Below are positions 35,069 through 45,460 of a stretch of 64,000 nucleotides of DNA, in pieces (within the stretch, counting starts at the first letter, position 1; each line of letters starts with the position of its first letter). The translations under genes were made by a program, and so were the position numbers. Below the pieces are notes generated by a model. The model saw only the letters and a list, made by a program, of their open reading frames with translations, did not search any database and was not told the DNA's origin. This stretch comes from CADEED01 sp963711635 (GTDB lineage: Bacteria > Pseudomonadota > Gammaproteobacteria > Steroidobacterales > Steroidobacteraceae): NCBI GenBank assembly GCA_963711635.1, contig CAVQEZ010000006.1, forward strand, positions 1 through 64,000, given 5' to 3'.

Positions 35069-36230
35069 TCATTGGCGCACGCCCGCGGGCATGGCGGTGT
35101 TGGCCTCGTGCGAGGGCGCCGGCTCGGCGCCGAGCTCCGCATCCGCAGCGATCTCGGTGGCGCGTACCGGCGACGCCGTCGCGCACCTTCTGCGTGCCTT
35201 CGACGATGACCTGCTCGCCGGCCGTGAGGCCGGCGAGTACCTCGACGCTGCCCGGCCGGCGCCCGCCGATGCGCACCTCGCGCCGCTGCGCCTTGCCGTC
35301 GGCAACCACGAACACGAACTGCCGCTCGGCCTCGGGAGTCAGCGCCTCCTCGGGAATGACCAGCGACTCGCGCTCGTCGTTGGCGAGCGCGACGTTGAGG
35401 AACATGCCGGGCTTGAGCGCGCCGTCTTCGTTGGCCAGCAGGGCGCGCACGATGACCGCGCGGGTGTTCATGTCGACGCGCGAATCGATGCTGGCGACCT
35501 TGCCCGCGAAGGTGCGGCCGGAAACGCCGGCGCGGTGGCGCGCACCGACAGACCCTCGCGCAGAGTCGACAGGAAATTTTCGGGCACGGAGAAGTCGAGC
35601 TTGATGACGCTGGTGTCGTCGAGCGTGGTGATCACGTCGCCCGGGCTGATGAGCGTGCCCACGCTGACGCGTCGCAGGCCCACACGGCCGGAGAAAGGCG
35701 CGCGGATCACGGTGTCTTCGAGCCGCGCCTGTGCGGACGCCGAGCCGCGCGCGATTGGCCTTGAGCGTGGCGTCGAGCTGGTCGAAGCTGCGACTTGGAC
35801 AGTGCCTGCGTGGCGAGCAGCTCGCGGCTGCGGTTGTAGTGGCTCTCGCTCTCGGTGACCGCGGCCTCGGCCGCGGCGACGTCGGCGCGCGCCTGGGCGT
35901 CGTCGAGCTGCACCAGCACCTGGCCGCGCTTCACGCGTTCGCCATCGCGGAACCGCACGGCCGTGACGACGTTGGAAATCTTGGAGCTGATGTCGACGGA
36001 CTCGTTGGCGCGCGCATTGCCCAGCGCCTCGAGCTTCTGGCGATACGCTCGCTGCGAACCGGCGCCAGCGGTCACCGCGGCCGGCGCGTTGCTTCGCGCC
36101 GCACCGCCCGCCCGCGCGGAGCCGCGCCGGGCCCGCCGGTTCGTGTTGCGTGGCATAGATCGCCCACGCGGCGCAAATGACGGCGAAGGCAGATGCTGAT
36201 CGGGGTAACGAGATTGCGCTGTTGCGGCAT
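35069..36230 (-). CDS. RND efflux periplasmic adaptor (membrane fusion protein; frameshifted)
   Basis: About 387 residues. The start MPQQRNLVTP is followed by a membrane anchor (SAFAVICAAWAIYATQ) in a shifted frame. The barrel-sandwich part is visible as VDISSKISNVVTAVRFRDGERVKRGQVLVQLDDAQARADVAAAEAAV and, after the hairpin, VIRAPFSGRVGLRRVSVGTLISPGDVITTLDDTS, then FSVPENFLSTLREG, LKPGMFLNVALAND and VEVLAGLTAGEQVIVEGTQKVRDG. These are typical MFP motifs. It links the RND permease to the outer-membrane channel. Multiple single-base insertions disrupt the frame. It lies immediately upstream of the permease. Confidence 0.85.
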
Positions 36231-36310
36231 CGTGTGCGGCGTGAAACGTCGTTGGCGGAGCGGCAAGTATGGCACCGCGAACAAGCCGACACACGAGGGG
36301 AATCAAAAAG

Positions 36311-37189
36311 TTATGACACCCCGGCGCGCCTTTCTTCCCAGCGGCGAATCATCTGTTTGCGGGCCGCGCCCCAGCGATAACCGCCGAGCTTCCCGCCCGC
36401 TCGCAATACGCGATGGCAGGGAATGACCCAGGCAATCGGATTCGCGCCCACCGCACTACCAACGGCTCGCGCAGCCTTCCGGTTTACCGAGTTTCCTCGC
36501 CAACGCGCCGTATGTGACCGACTCCGCCGGCATCTAGTTCGAGCAAGGCGCGCCAAACCTGCACCTGGAAGTTCGTGCCGCACGACGGCCAGCGGCAATG
36601 TCGCGGCTTCCGCGTCCCCAGATGATGTCCACCAGCTCCGCCGCCCGCGCGTCGTCGCGCACGAACTTCGCCTTCGGCCAATGTGTCGCGCAGGCGTGAG
36701 AGCTCGCTGCGCTCCGCGCCACGCCTCGATGAACGCCAGGCGACATAAACCCCGCGGCAGTCTCGGCCATGAACGCCGTTCCGAACGGCGTGTCTGGCCA
36801 CGCCGTGGCGGATCACGACGCCCTCGCCCGCCGGCGCGAATTTCGCCCGGCGTCATGGCCTCGAGCGTCACTGTCAGATCATGCAACCGCCCGCCTCCCG
36901 AAAGTCCTACAGAGTGGGCGGCGTCCATGCACCGAGGGCTCGGCGCGCAAGCGCCGCGCCGGCCGCGCGGCTCGTGACCTCGGCGAGATATTGCTTGGGT
37001 GTGAGGCCGGTCCAGCGCCGGAACAGCCGGTTGAAATGGAACTCCGACAGGCCGACGTGCCGCGCGATCTCGGCGAGCCTCGGCTGGCGCTGATATTCGC
37101 GCTCGATGAATTCGATGGCGCGGGTCATGCGCGCGAATTCCCGGCTGTCGAGGAAGGCGTCGCTGGGCGTGGTCGACTTGCATATCCAT
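36311..37189 (-). CDS. AraC-type HTH plus O6-alkylguanine-DNA alkyltransferase (Ada-like; frameshifted)
   Basis: About 292 residues. The N-terminal half is an AraC helix-turn-helix (FIEREYQRQPRLAEIARHVGLSEFHFNRLFRRWTGLTPKQYLAEV). The C-terminal half, across several frames, shows AELVDIIWG, then NPIAWVIPCHRVLRAGGKLGGYRWG, where the cysteine of PCHRV accepts the alkyl group. This matches the combined HTH/alkyltransferase proteins that lack the N-terminal zinc-binding methyl-acceptor domain of classical Ada. Role: reversal of O6-alkylguanine damage, perhaps with self-regulated transcription. Frame is broken several times, presumably by base-calling. Confidence 0.8.
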   Translation of the reverse strand: MDMQVDHAQRRLPRQPGIRAHDPRHRIHRARISAPAEARRDRAARRPVGVPFQPAVPALDRPHTQAISRRGHEPRGRRGACAPSPRCMDAAHSVGLSGGGRLHDLTVTLEAMTPGEIRAGGRGRRDPPRRGQTRRSERRSWPRLPRGLCRLAFIEAWRGAQRALTPARHIGRRRSSCATTRGRRSWWTSSGDAEAATLPLAVVRHELPGAGLARLARTRCRRSRSHTARWRGNSVNRKAARAVGSAVGANPIAWVIPCHRVLRAGGKLGGYRWGAARKQMIRRWEERRAGVS

Positions 37190-37262
37190 GGACCGCATTC
37201 TGCGACGCCGGGCCGCGCGGACCGCGACCCGATACTTGCGCCGTCACGGTTCGCGACGGCGC

Positions 37263-38421
37263 CTAGACCCGCATCAGCAGCGCCGGCAGCTCCGGCAGGC
37301 GTCGAACCGCCGGTCCGTGACGATGTTGACGATGGTGAGCCGACGCTGCGGAATCACCCAGAAGGCGCTGCCATTGTCGTCGGTCACGCCGAGCGACCTC
37401 GCGCCCCCGAGCGTCGAGCGCGCGCACCTGCAGGCCGGTTTCGGCATTCACGCGCGACGGCCGCGCCATCTCGCTGAACCCAGCCCTCGGGCAATACGCG
37501 CGTTCGCCGTGATGCGTGCCATCGGTGGCCAGCAGGCCGAGGATGCGCAGCATGTCGCGCGCGGTCGCGCGCCAGCAGCAATGCGCCGCGGGCATGCCGG
37601 CGCGCCGGTCGAGCTTGCAGCTCGCGCGCTGCCCGGCGCCGACCGCGCGCCACAGGCGCTCGTCGACGATATTTCTCGTACGGCATGCCGGTGGCGCGCT
37701 CGACGATGACCGCGGCGAGCTGCGTGTTGGCCGGCGAGACGTTGTAGAAACCGCCGGGCTCGTGCTCGCAGCTTGAAACCGAGCGCGCTCGACTCGAAAT
37801 CGTTGCCTAACAACATTCGCACGCCCCTGCGCGGTGGCGAACGCCGGCAAGCCGCGCCAGGTCGTCCCAGGGCGAGCGGTGCAGCAGGCCATGCGATGTC
37901 GCCGCCGGTCTTCGAGACCGCTGGTTTCCTCGAGCAGCTGGCGCAGCGTGATGCGGCCGCGCGGCTCGTCTTCCCATTCGGTCAGGTAGCGCGACACCGG
38001 CGCATCGAGCGAGTCGATGCGGCCCTCGGCGAGCGCCAGGCCGACCGCCATGGCGGCCATCGGCCGCGCGATGAGCCCGGCGGGCAGCAGCGTGCGCTGC
38101 ATCGTCGGCGCGCGAAGTAGCGCTCGACTGCGAGCGTCGCCGCGATGCATGACTAACAAGGCACGCGAGCCGGCGTCGCGCGCACGGTTCGCGGCTCCTC
38201 GACCACCAGCGCGTCGAAGGCGGGCGCATCCGGCGCGACGGCGCGCGGCGCGCGGCGGCTGCCCGGCGCCGATGCTGGCCACCGGTAGGTAGGCGCCGTC
38301 CGGGCGGCAGCGGCAACTGCAGGGCGCGCTGCCAGAACGGCAGGTCGGCGGTGAACACGCCGACGCCGAGTGACACCAGCACCAGCGCGGCGGCCGTCAG
38401 GAATGTGAGTACGCGGCGCAT
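37263..38421 (-). CDS. serine hydrolase / beta-lactamase-fold protein (frameshifted)
   Basis: About 386 residues starting MRRVLTFLTAAALVLVSLGVGVFTADLPFWQRAL, a signal peptide or anchor. Readable blocks include AMAVGLALAEGRIDSLDAPVSRYLTEWEDEPRGRITLRQLLEETSGLE, the typical segment following the active-site SxxK of class C-like serine hydrolases, and a C-terminal strand near WVIPQRRLTIVNIVTD. Because of frameshifts the SxxK motif itself cannot be confirmed. It may be a periplasmic esterase or D-aminopeptidase-like protein; nothing supports antibiotic resistance in particular. Divergent from glgA. Confidence 0.7.
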
Positions 38422-38477
38422 GGGAATGGAGACCTGGAATCGCCGCAATGCTACCAGTGCGAATCGGGATCGCTAGA

Positions 38478-40015
38478 ATGCCCGCCGCCGTGAAACTCTC
38501 CATCTGCGCCATCGCATCCGAAGTCGTACCGCTCGCCAAGAGCGGCGGGCTCGCCGACGTGGCCAGCGCCCTGTCGCGCCAGCTGACCGCGCGCCGGCCA
38601 CGACGTGCGGCTGTTCATGCCGTTCTATTCGCAGATCAAGCGCGACAAGCTCGACGCCACGCGGGTCGAGTCGCTGCAGGGCCTGCCGGTCGTCACCGGC
38701 AGCCACGAGTACCTGCGTCGACATCTGGCGCGCGCACCTGCCCGGCTCGGCGACGCCGGTATACCTGGTGGAGTCCGACGCGCTGTACGCGCGTCCCACG
38801 CTCTACACCGGCGACCCGGACGAGCACCGGCGCTTCCTGGTGCTCACGCGCGCGGCGCTCGAGTGCTGCCGGCGCATGAATTTCCGCCCGCACATCGTGC
38901 ATTCGCACGACTGGCACGCGGCCTTCGCGCCGTTGTGGCTGCGTTCGAACTACAAGCGACGATCCGGTGTTCGCCGGCACCAAGTCGGTGATGACCATCC
39001 ACAACATCGGCTACCAGGGCGTGTTCGGCGCGGCCGACGTCGGCCGATCTCGATCTCGGCGCCGACGCCTATCTACTGCACCAGGACGATCTCAAGGCCG
39101 GGCACATCAACGCGCTCAAGCACGGCATCCTGCACGCCGATTGCGTGACCACGGTGAGCCCGACCTACGCGCGCGAGATCACCACGCCGCTCTACGGCAT
39201 GGGCATGGAGCAGGCGCTGGCGGCGCGCGGCAGCGCCGTGCGCGGCATCCTGAACGGCGTCGACTACGAGGAATGGGATCCGCGCCGCGACCGGTACCTG
39301 CCGATCCATTTCGGCGCCGCAGCGAAATCGTCAACGCAAGGCCGAGCTCAAGCGCAATTTCCTGCTGCGCCAGAACATGCAGGCCCACGCACGGACGCGT
39401 GCCGCTGTTCGGCATCGTGAGCCGGCTCACGCTCGCAGAAGGGCTTCGACCTGCTCACCGATACGCTGCCGCAGATCTGCTCACGAACCACGACGTGCGC
39501 GCTGGCGGTCGTGGGCACGCGGCGATGCCGATGCTACGAGAAATTCTTCGCCGGCCTGGCCGAACGCAATCCGCGGCCGCGCATGGTTTTTCGCCGGCTA
39601 CGACGAAGCGCTCGCGCACTGGATCGAGGGCGCGAGCGACATCTTCCTCATGCCGTCGCAGTACGAGCCCTGCGGTCTCAACCAGATGTACAGCCTGCGC
39701 TACGGCACGATTCCCATCGTGCGCGGACCGGCGGCCTGGCCGATTCGGTCACGCATTTCGATCCGGCGACCGGCACCGGCACCGGCATCGTGTTCAACGA
39801 TTTCGACGCCACCGCGATGAGCTGGGCGCTGGATACCGCGATGCAGTGGTATCGCAGACCCGACGCTGTGGGAGCGCATCGTGCAGAACGCCATGCGCTG
39901 CGATTTCTCCTGGGAGACGCAGTGCAACGAGTACCTGAAGCTGTTCGCCGAACTACTTCAGCTTGACGCTGCCGCGCTCATCAAAGGGAATGCGCCGCAG
40001 AAAGCCGCTGGATAG
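38478..40015 (+). CDS. glgA: glycogen synthase GlgA (frameshifted)
   Basis: About 490-512 residues. The start region reads LSICAIASEVVPLAKSGGLADVASALSRQL, with the KxGGL ADP-glucose-binding signature. Following blocks: LFMPFYSQIKRDKLD, PTLYTGDPDEHRRFLVLTRAALEC, FRPHIVHSHDWHAAFAPLWL, VMTIHNIGYQGVFG, TTVSPTYAREITTPLYGMGMEQAL, RGILNGVDYEEWDP, LFGIVSRLT, ASDIFLMPSQYEPCGLNQMYSLRYGTIPIVR and CNEYLKLF at the end. It extends alpha-1,4-glucan from ADP-glucose, made by the neighbouring GlgC. At least eight single-base insertions break the frame. The exact stop is uncertain (39957-40015). Confidence 0.88.
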
Positions 40016-40428
40016 CGCGACGCTGCCGACCAGCCGGTAGTCCAGCGTATCCGAGGAGCCGCGGCGCGAGCAGGTACTGCGCCAGCGCGCCGGCGAGGTT
40101 CGCGGTGACCTGCACGTCGAACTCCGCCTCGCCCATGGCCGGCACCACGAAGGGCGTGTCGGTCAGGCCCTGCGCGAGCTCCGCGTCGTTGACCTCGATG
40201 CGGTAGCTGATGCCCTTGATGGGCAATTCGCGCGCATTCGGATTCATGCACGCGCATGCGCACCTGCAGGCGCTGCGAAAAAATGTCGGCGCTCTGCATC
40301 TTCATCGAGATCACCGAGAGTTTCGGCGCCTCGAGCTGCAGCGTCGACGCGCAGCCTGCCAACGAACCCAGCAATGCGCTCAGCAGCGCGGCGGCCAGCG
40401 CGGCGCGCCGGACGTCAGGGATGCCCAT
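39953..40428 (-). CDS. LEA14-like (LEA type 2 / WHy domain) lipoprotein, frameshifted
   Basis: About 158 residues. Lipoprotein signal ALLSALLGSLAGCAST, then LQLEAPKLSVISMKMQSADIFSQRLQVRMRV, NPNARELPIKGISYRIEVNDAELAQG and VPAMGEAEFDVQVTANLAGALAQYLL, the tandem WHy-like beta-sandwich of LEA type 2 proteins. In bacteria such lipoproteins are linked loosely to stress tolerance. It starts 14 bases inside the end of glgC on the same strand, so it is probably cotranscribed with it. A frameshift near 40230 separates the two readable halves. Confidence 0.75.
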
Positions 40429-41690
40429 GCGCCAGCATGTCCGGCGTGACGAGCACGACGCCCTTCTCGGTGACGAGGAATCGCTTCGCGTCCTCGTTGC
40501 GATCGAAGCCGATGCGCGTGCCGGGCGCGAGCATCGCAGTCCTCGTCGATGATGGCGTTGCGGATCTCGCAGTTCGGCCCGATGCGCACGTCGGGCAGGA
40601 TCACCGAGCGCTCGACGACCGAGCGCTCCTCGACGCGCACGCCGGAGAACAGCAGCGACTCGCGCACCATCGCGCCGGAGATGATGCAGCCGCCGGACAC
40701 CAGCGAGTTGATCGCGATGCCGCGCCGGCCGTCTTCATCGAGCACGAATTTCGCCGGCGGCGTCTGCGCCTGGTAGGTCCAGATGGGCCAGTCCTCGTCG
40801 TAGATGTTGAGCTCGGGATTGCACCCAGACCAGCTCGAGGTTCGCCTCGTAAAACGCATCGATTGTTCCAACATCGCGCCAATAGGACTGCGCACGCGTC
40901 TTCACGTCCCGGAAAGGGTAGGCAAACACCTGCAGCTTCTCGATGGCGTTCGGCAGGATGTTCTTGCCGAAATCGTGCGTGGAGTTCTCGTCCGCGGCGT
41001 CTTCGATCAGCAGCCGCTCGAGCAGCTCCGGGTTGAAGACGTAGATGCCCATCGAGGCCAGCGCCGACGTCGGGGCGGCCCGGCATGTGATCGGGCGTCG
41101 GCGGCTTCTCGACGAAGCGCGTGACGCGATTCCATTCGGTGACCGTGAGCACGCCGAATTCCTTGGCCTCGACGATCGGGCACCTCGACCACGCCCACGG
41201 TGATGTCCGCGCCCTTCTCCACGTGGTAGGCGATCATCGGACCGTAGTCCATCTTGTAGATGTGATCGCCCGCCAGCACCAGCACGTGCTTCGGCCGGTG
41301 CGAGTGCATCACGTCGATGTTCTGGTACACGGCGTCGGCCGTGCCGCGATACCAGTGGCTGCCGGTCTTCTGCTGCGCCGGGATCACTTCGACGAACTCG
41401 CCGAACTCGCCGCGCATGTAGCCCCAGCCGCGCTGGACGTGCTGGATCAGCGACTGCGCCTTGTACTGCGTGAGCACGGTGATCTGGCGGATGCCGGAGT
41501 TCACGCAGTTCGACAGCACGAAATCGATGATGCGGAACTTGCCGCCGAACGGCGTGGCGGGTTTGGCGCGATGCTCGGTGAGGCCCTTGAGACGTTCGCC
41601 GCGCCCGCCCGCCATGATGACGGCGAGCGTGCCGCTGGTGAGCCGGCTGACGTAGCGACCGGATGTTGCGCGTGCTGGGCGTTTGGCCAT
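40415..41690 (-). CDS. glgC: glucose-1-phosphate adenylyltransferase GlgC (frameshifted)
   Basis: About 425 residues, normal for the family. The N-terminus has the nucleotide-binding loop AVIMAGGRGERLKGLTEHRAKPATPFGGKFRIIDFVLSN, then GTADAVYQNIDVM, VLVLAGDHIYKMDY, FVEKPPTPDHMPGRPD, ASMGIYVFNPELL, YWRDVGTIDAFYEANLELV and the left-handed beta-helix end RFLVTEKGVVLVTPDMLAHGHP. It makes ADP-glucose from ATP and glucose-1-phosphate, the committed step of glycogen synthesis. Two single inserted bases were resolved (near 41068 and 40532), after which the frame is continuous. Confidence 0.92.
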
Positions 41691-41737
41691 TGGGTCCTCG
41701 TTTTTTTGAAGTATAGGGCGCGTGCTACCGTAGACGC

Positions 41738-42327
41738 ATGCCTCATCGAGCCTGCGTCGCGCGTCGCCTGTGCCGCGATGCTGTCATTCACGCACGTCGC
41801 CTTGGCCGCTGGGCCTACAAACCAAAGCGCCGATCGCGCACCGGGCTGTTTCGCCGCGGGCGGGGGATACCTGCGCGCGCGCATGCGCGGTGCGCTCGAC
41901 CTGGATCTCGACTGGAAGAACGCGGAGATGCAATGCGAGGGCGGGCCGCGCCCATCCGGCAACGGCGTGCGCGTCAGCATCGGCGGGCCGCTGCGCGGCG
42001 AAGCGCGCATCCGCCTGGTCTTCGGCATCGCGGGCGTGGGCGAAGGCCGCGGCGGCAAGGCGCTGCCCACCAATGTCACCGTTTTGTTCGAAGGCGAGAG
42101 CCGCGTCTTCGCGACCCAGGGCGACGACAAGTGCACGGTGGATTCACTGACCCAGCAACGCGTGGAAACCCTGGGTGCCGGACGGGCCATCTACCGCGTG
42201 GTGGCGCGCGGATTCTGCCTCGGGCCGGCGACCAGCCTGACGCGCGAGCGAGCGCATGATCCTCACCAGCTTCGATTTTGCAGGCCGCGTCGAATTCGGC
42301 GACGATGACCGCCATGCATCGAACTAG
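41738..42327 (+). CDS. exported hypothetical protein (frameshifted)
   Basis: About 196 residues. The start MPHRACVA continues after a frameshift into a signal peptide (VACAAMLSFTHVALAAG). The mature sequence reads GCFAAGGGYLRARMRGALDLDLDWKNAEMQCEGGPRPSGNGVRVSIGGPL, RIRLVFGIAGVGEGRGGKALPTNVTVLFEGE, TQGDDKCTVDSLTQQRVE and ends ILTSFDFAGRVEFGDDDRHASN. Cysteine pairs suggest disulfides outside the cytoplasm. I do not recognise a family. It is divergent from glgC and its end overlaps the DUF192 start, so the two may form an operon. Confidence 0.65.
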
Positions 42328-42828
42328 TCCCGCAATCTGCGCGCCTGCTCGGTCGCGTGGCCTGGCATGCGCAGCATGGCCCACGCGCAGATCGGTCCCG
42401 CTCGAGGACCTGGCCGCTTTCCCGAGCGCCAAGCTCGAGATCAGCCGACGGAAAGAAGGTCAGGCACATGTTCGACGTCTGGCTCGCGGACACGCCGCGG
42501 CGCCAGGCTCAAGGGCTCATGTTCGTGCGCTCGCTGCCGGACCTGCGCGGCATGCTGTTCGTGCACGAAAGCCCTAAGCCGATCAGCATGTGGATGAAGA
42601 ACACCTACATTCCGCTCGACATGGTGTTCATCGACGCGCACGGCCGCATCCAGCAGATCGTCGAGCAAACTACACCGCATTCGCTCGACATCGTTCGCAG
42701 CAAGGAACCGGCGCTCGCGGTGCTGGAAATCGCCGGCGGCGAAGCGCAAGCGGCTCGGCATCCGGCCCGGCCAGCGCGTGAGCCATCCCGCGTTGGCGGC
42801 AGCACCCATAGGGTCCCGTCGGCTATGA
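42305..42828 (+). CDS. DUF192 family protein (frameshifted)
   Basis: About 174 residues. The domain is plain in FDVWLADTPRRQAQGLMFVRSLPDLRGMLFVHESPKPISMWMKNTYIPLDMVFIDAHGRIQQIVEQTTPHS, with WMKNT and PLDMVF as its signature, ending after a frameshift KRLGIRPGQRVSHP. The upstream part (GLACAAWP) may be a signal peptide, which is usual for the family. DUF192 proteins are small beta-rich proteins of unknown function. The start overlaps the previous gene by about 20 bases. ATGs at 42305 and 42314 are both possible. Confidence 0.8.
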
Positions 42829-42857
42829 TCCCCGGCACTTGCTAGGGAGAAAGCCCC

Positions 42858-44161
42858 ATGAAAAGAATCGGCACCCTGGTGCTCGCGGCTTGCGCGTGCA
42901 TTCGCGGCATTTACGGAGCGGCCGCGTTCGGCGGGCGCCGCCGAAGGCAGCTGGTACATCGCGCCCCAGGTCAACGCACTGTGGCTCGACGATGCGCGTG
43001 AGCGCCGACGACGACGTCGGCGTCACGCTGGCCGTTCGGCCGCATGCTCAACCCCAACTGGGACGCCGCAGATCGCCGTATTTCGGGTCCGAGCACGATC
43101 GCGCCGGCGGCGATAGTCGAATTGCAGGGCTTTCGGTCTGTCGGTCAATCGCGTGTTCTATCGCGAAGGGCGCGTCAATCCGTTCCTGAGCCTCGGCGTT
43201 GCGCGCATCACGACCATTCTCAAGCCCGGCGAGTCGACGAATCGAGATCTCGCCGCGCTGTACGGCGTGGGCCTGCTGATCGACGTCGGCGGCACGCGCG
43301 ACGACGGCAGCGCCATGCAGCTGCGCGCCGATCTCGGCGCGCGCCGCGTGTTCAACAGCGGCGACAATCCCGTGCAGGACCCCATCGACTACGTCGGCAG
43401 GCATCGGGTTCCAGTATTCCTGGGGCGGCACCGTGCGCGGCGCATGGTCGAACACTCGACGGCGACGGCGTCACCGACGATCTCGACAAGTGCCCGGGCA
43501 CACCGGCCGGCACGCCGGTGGATGCCAACGGTTGCCCGCTGCCGCTGGATGACGATGGCGACGGCGTGACCAACGACATCGACAAGTGCCCCGGCACTCC
43601 GGCCGGCGCCAAGGTCGACGCCAGCGGCTGCGAGCTCGACAGCGACGGTGATGGGGTCGGCGACAGCCGCGACCAGTGCCCGAACACGCCCGGCCGGCGC
43701 CAAGGTCGATGAGAAGGGTTGCGAGCTCGACAGCGACGGCGACGGCGTCGTCGACAGCGCAGACAAGTGCCCGGACACGCCCAAGGGAGATCGCGTGGAT
43801 GCCATGGGCTGCTCGTTCAAGGAAGAGATCAAACTACCCGGCGTGTGTGTTCGAAACCGGCAGCGCCGAGCTCATGCCCGAGAGCATGCCGGTGCTCGAA
43901 GGTGCCATCTCGACGCTCAAGCGTTATCCCGAGCTCAACGTCGAAGTCGCGGGCCACACCGACAGCCGCGGCTCGGACGCCTCAACCTCGACCTGTCGGC
44001 GCGGCGCGCCGAGAGCGGTGCTCAAGTACCTGCAAGCGACGGTGGCGTGACGCAACACGATGACTTCGCGCGGATACGGCGAGCGGCAGCCCGTCGCCAG
44101 CAACAACACCGAAGATGGCCGGCAGCAGAACCGCCGCGTCGTGTTGCGCGTCCTGAACTGA
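42858..44161 (+). CDS. OmpA-family protein with thrombospondin type 3 repeats (frameshifted)
   Basis: About 434 residues. A signal peptide at the start (MKRIGTLVLAACAC) leads to an eight-strand-barrel-like region (RPHAQPQLGR, FYREGRVNPFLSLGVARITTI, LRADLGARRVFNSGD). Then come four or five calcium-binding TSP3 repeats of the form DGDGVTDDLDKCPGTPAGTPVDANGC, and a C-terminal OmpA peptidoglycan-binding domain (FETGSAELMPESMPVLEGAI, VAGHTDSRGSDA, LSARRAESVLKYL, SRGYGERQPVASN, NRRVVLRVLN). It would anchor the outer membrane to the wall. Frameshifts at several points (near 42910, 43030, 43460, 43690, 43850, 44030). Confidence 0.85.
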
Positions 44162-44166
44162 CGCGG

Positions 44167-45460
44167 TTGTCTGCGCACGACGAAACGTTAAGGAATCTGA
44201 TCCAGCAGGCCGAACGGGCCCAGGCTGCTGGACAGCGCGAAGAAGCGCAGCGCCTGCTGCTGCGGGCCGAGGCGCAGGCGCCCGACCACCCGCTGGTGCT
44301 CAATGCGCGCGCCATCGACCTGCTGCAGACCGGCGATGCCGCGCGCGCGCGAGTTGCTCGAGCGCGCGACCCGGGCCGATGCGCGCAATCCGGCGCTGTG
44401 GATGAACCTCGCGACCACGTTGCGCGTCCTCGGGCAACGCGCCGAGGAGGAGAGCGCGCTCGAAAACGTGCTCAAGCTCGAGCCGCGCCAGTTGCTCGCG
44501 CTGCTGAAGAAGGCGGAGCTGTTCGATCTCAACGGCAAACCGAAGGCCGCGGCGCGGGTGTATCAGCGCGCGCTGCAGACCATTCCGCCGGGTACGCGCC
44601 TGCCGGCCGCGCTGCGCGAGGTGGTCACGCGCGCCATCGACGCGGTACGCAACAATGATGCGGCCATCGCCGCGCACATCGATGCGCGCGTGCAGCCGGT
44701 ACGTGCCGGGCATCCCGCCGCCGAGCTGGAGCGCGCCGAGCATGGAATCGCAGCCTTTCTCGGCAGGCGCCGCATCTTCCAGCCGCAGCCGACATTCCTG
44801 CAGATCCCGAAGCTGCCCGCCTGTGAGTTCTACGCACGCGAGGACTTTCCCTGGCTCGATGAGTTCGAAGCCGCCACGGCGCAGATCCGCGCCGAATGCG
44901 AGCGGGTGCTGCGCGAGGATGCGGGCCTGGTGCCCTACATCGATCTTGCCGAAGGTCTGCCCGTGGATCAGTGGGCCGAGTTGAACCGGTCACGCCGCTG
45001 GAGCGCGTTTTTCCTGTGGCGCGACGGCGTGCGGATCGACGCGCATGCGGAGCGCTGTCCAACAACCGCGGCGCTGCTCGCGCGTGCGCCCATGGCCGAC
45101 GTGCCCGGATATGCGCCCACGGCCTTCTTTTCGATTCTCGAGCGCAATTCGCATATCCCGCCGCACACCGGGGTCACGAACTCACGCCTCATCGTGCACC
45201 TGCCGCTGGTGGTTCCCGGCCAGTGCCGCTTCCGCGTGGGCTCGGAAACGCGCGAATGGCGCGCGGGCAGCGCGTGGGTTTTCGACGACACCATCGAGCA
45301 CGAAGCCTGGAACGACAGCGACTTGCCGCGGGGCATGCTGATTTTCGACACCTGGCATCCTGCGCTGACCCGCGCGGAACGCGAGTTGATCCGTACCGCC
45401 GTGCCCGCCATCAAGGACTACTATCGCGACGAGGTACCCGGCATCGGCAGCGAGCAATGA
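44167..45460 (+). CDS. TPR plus aspartyl/asparaginyl beta-hydroxylase-domain protein (one frameshift)
   Basis: About 430 residues, from a TTG (LSAHDETLRNLI) five bases after the OmpA gene. The N-terminal ~130 residues are TPR helices (EEAQRLLLRAEAQAPDHPLVLNARAIDLLQTGDAARA, then NPALWMNLATTLRVLGQRAEEESALENVLKL). The C-terminal domain is a jelly-roll dioxygenase with iron ligands in HIPPHTGVTNSRLIVHLPLVV and FDDTIEHEAWN, plus RFRVGSETREWRAGSAWV. The family hydroxylates Asp/Asn or lipid A fatty acids using Fe(II) and 2-oxoglutarate. A base inserted near 44345 (CGCGCGCG run) breaks the frame. Substrate unknown. Confidence 0.82.

Noticed and set aside
37263..38421. Beta-lactamase resistance gene
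   Set aside because: Only the serine-hydrolase fold is supported. The active-site motif is obscured by frameshifts and nothing points to antibiotic resistance.
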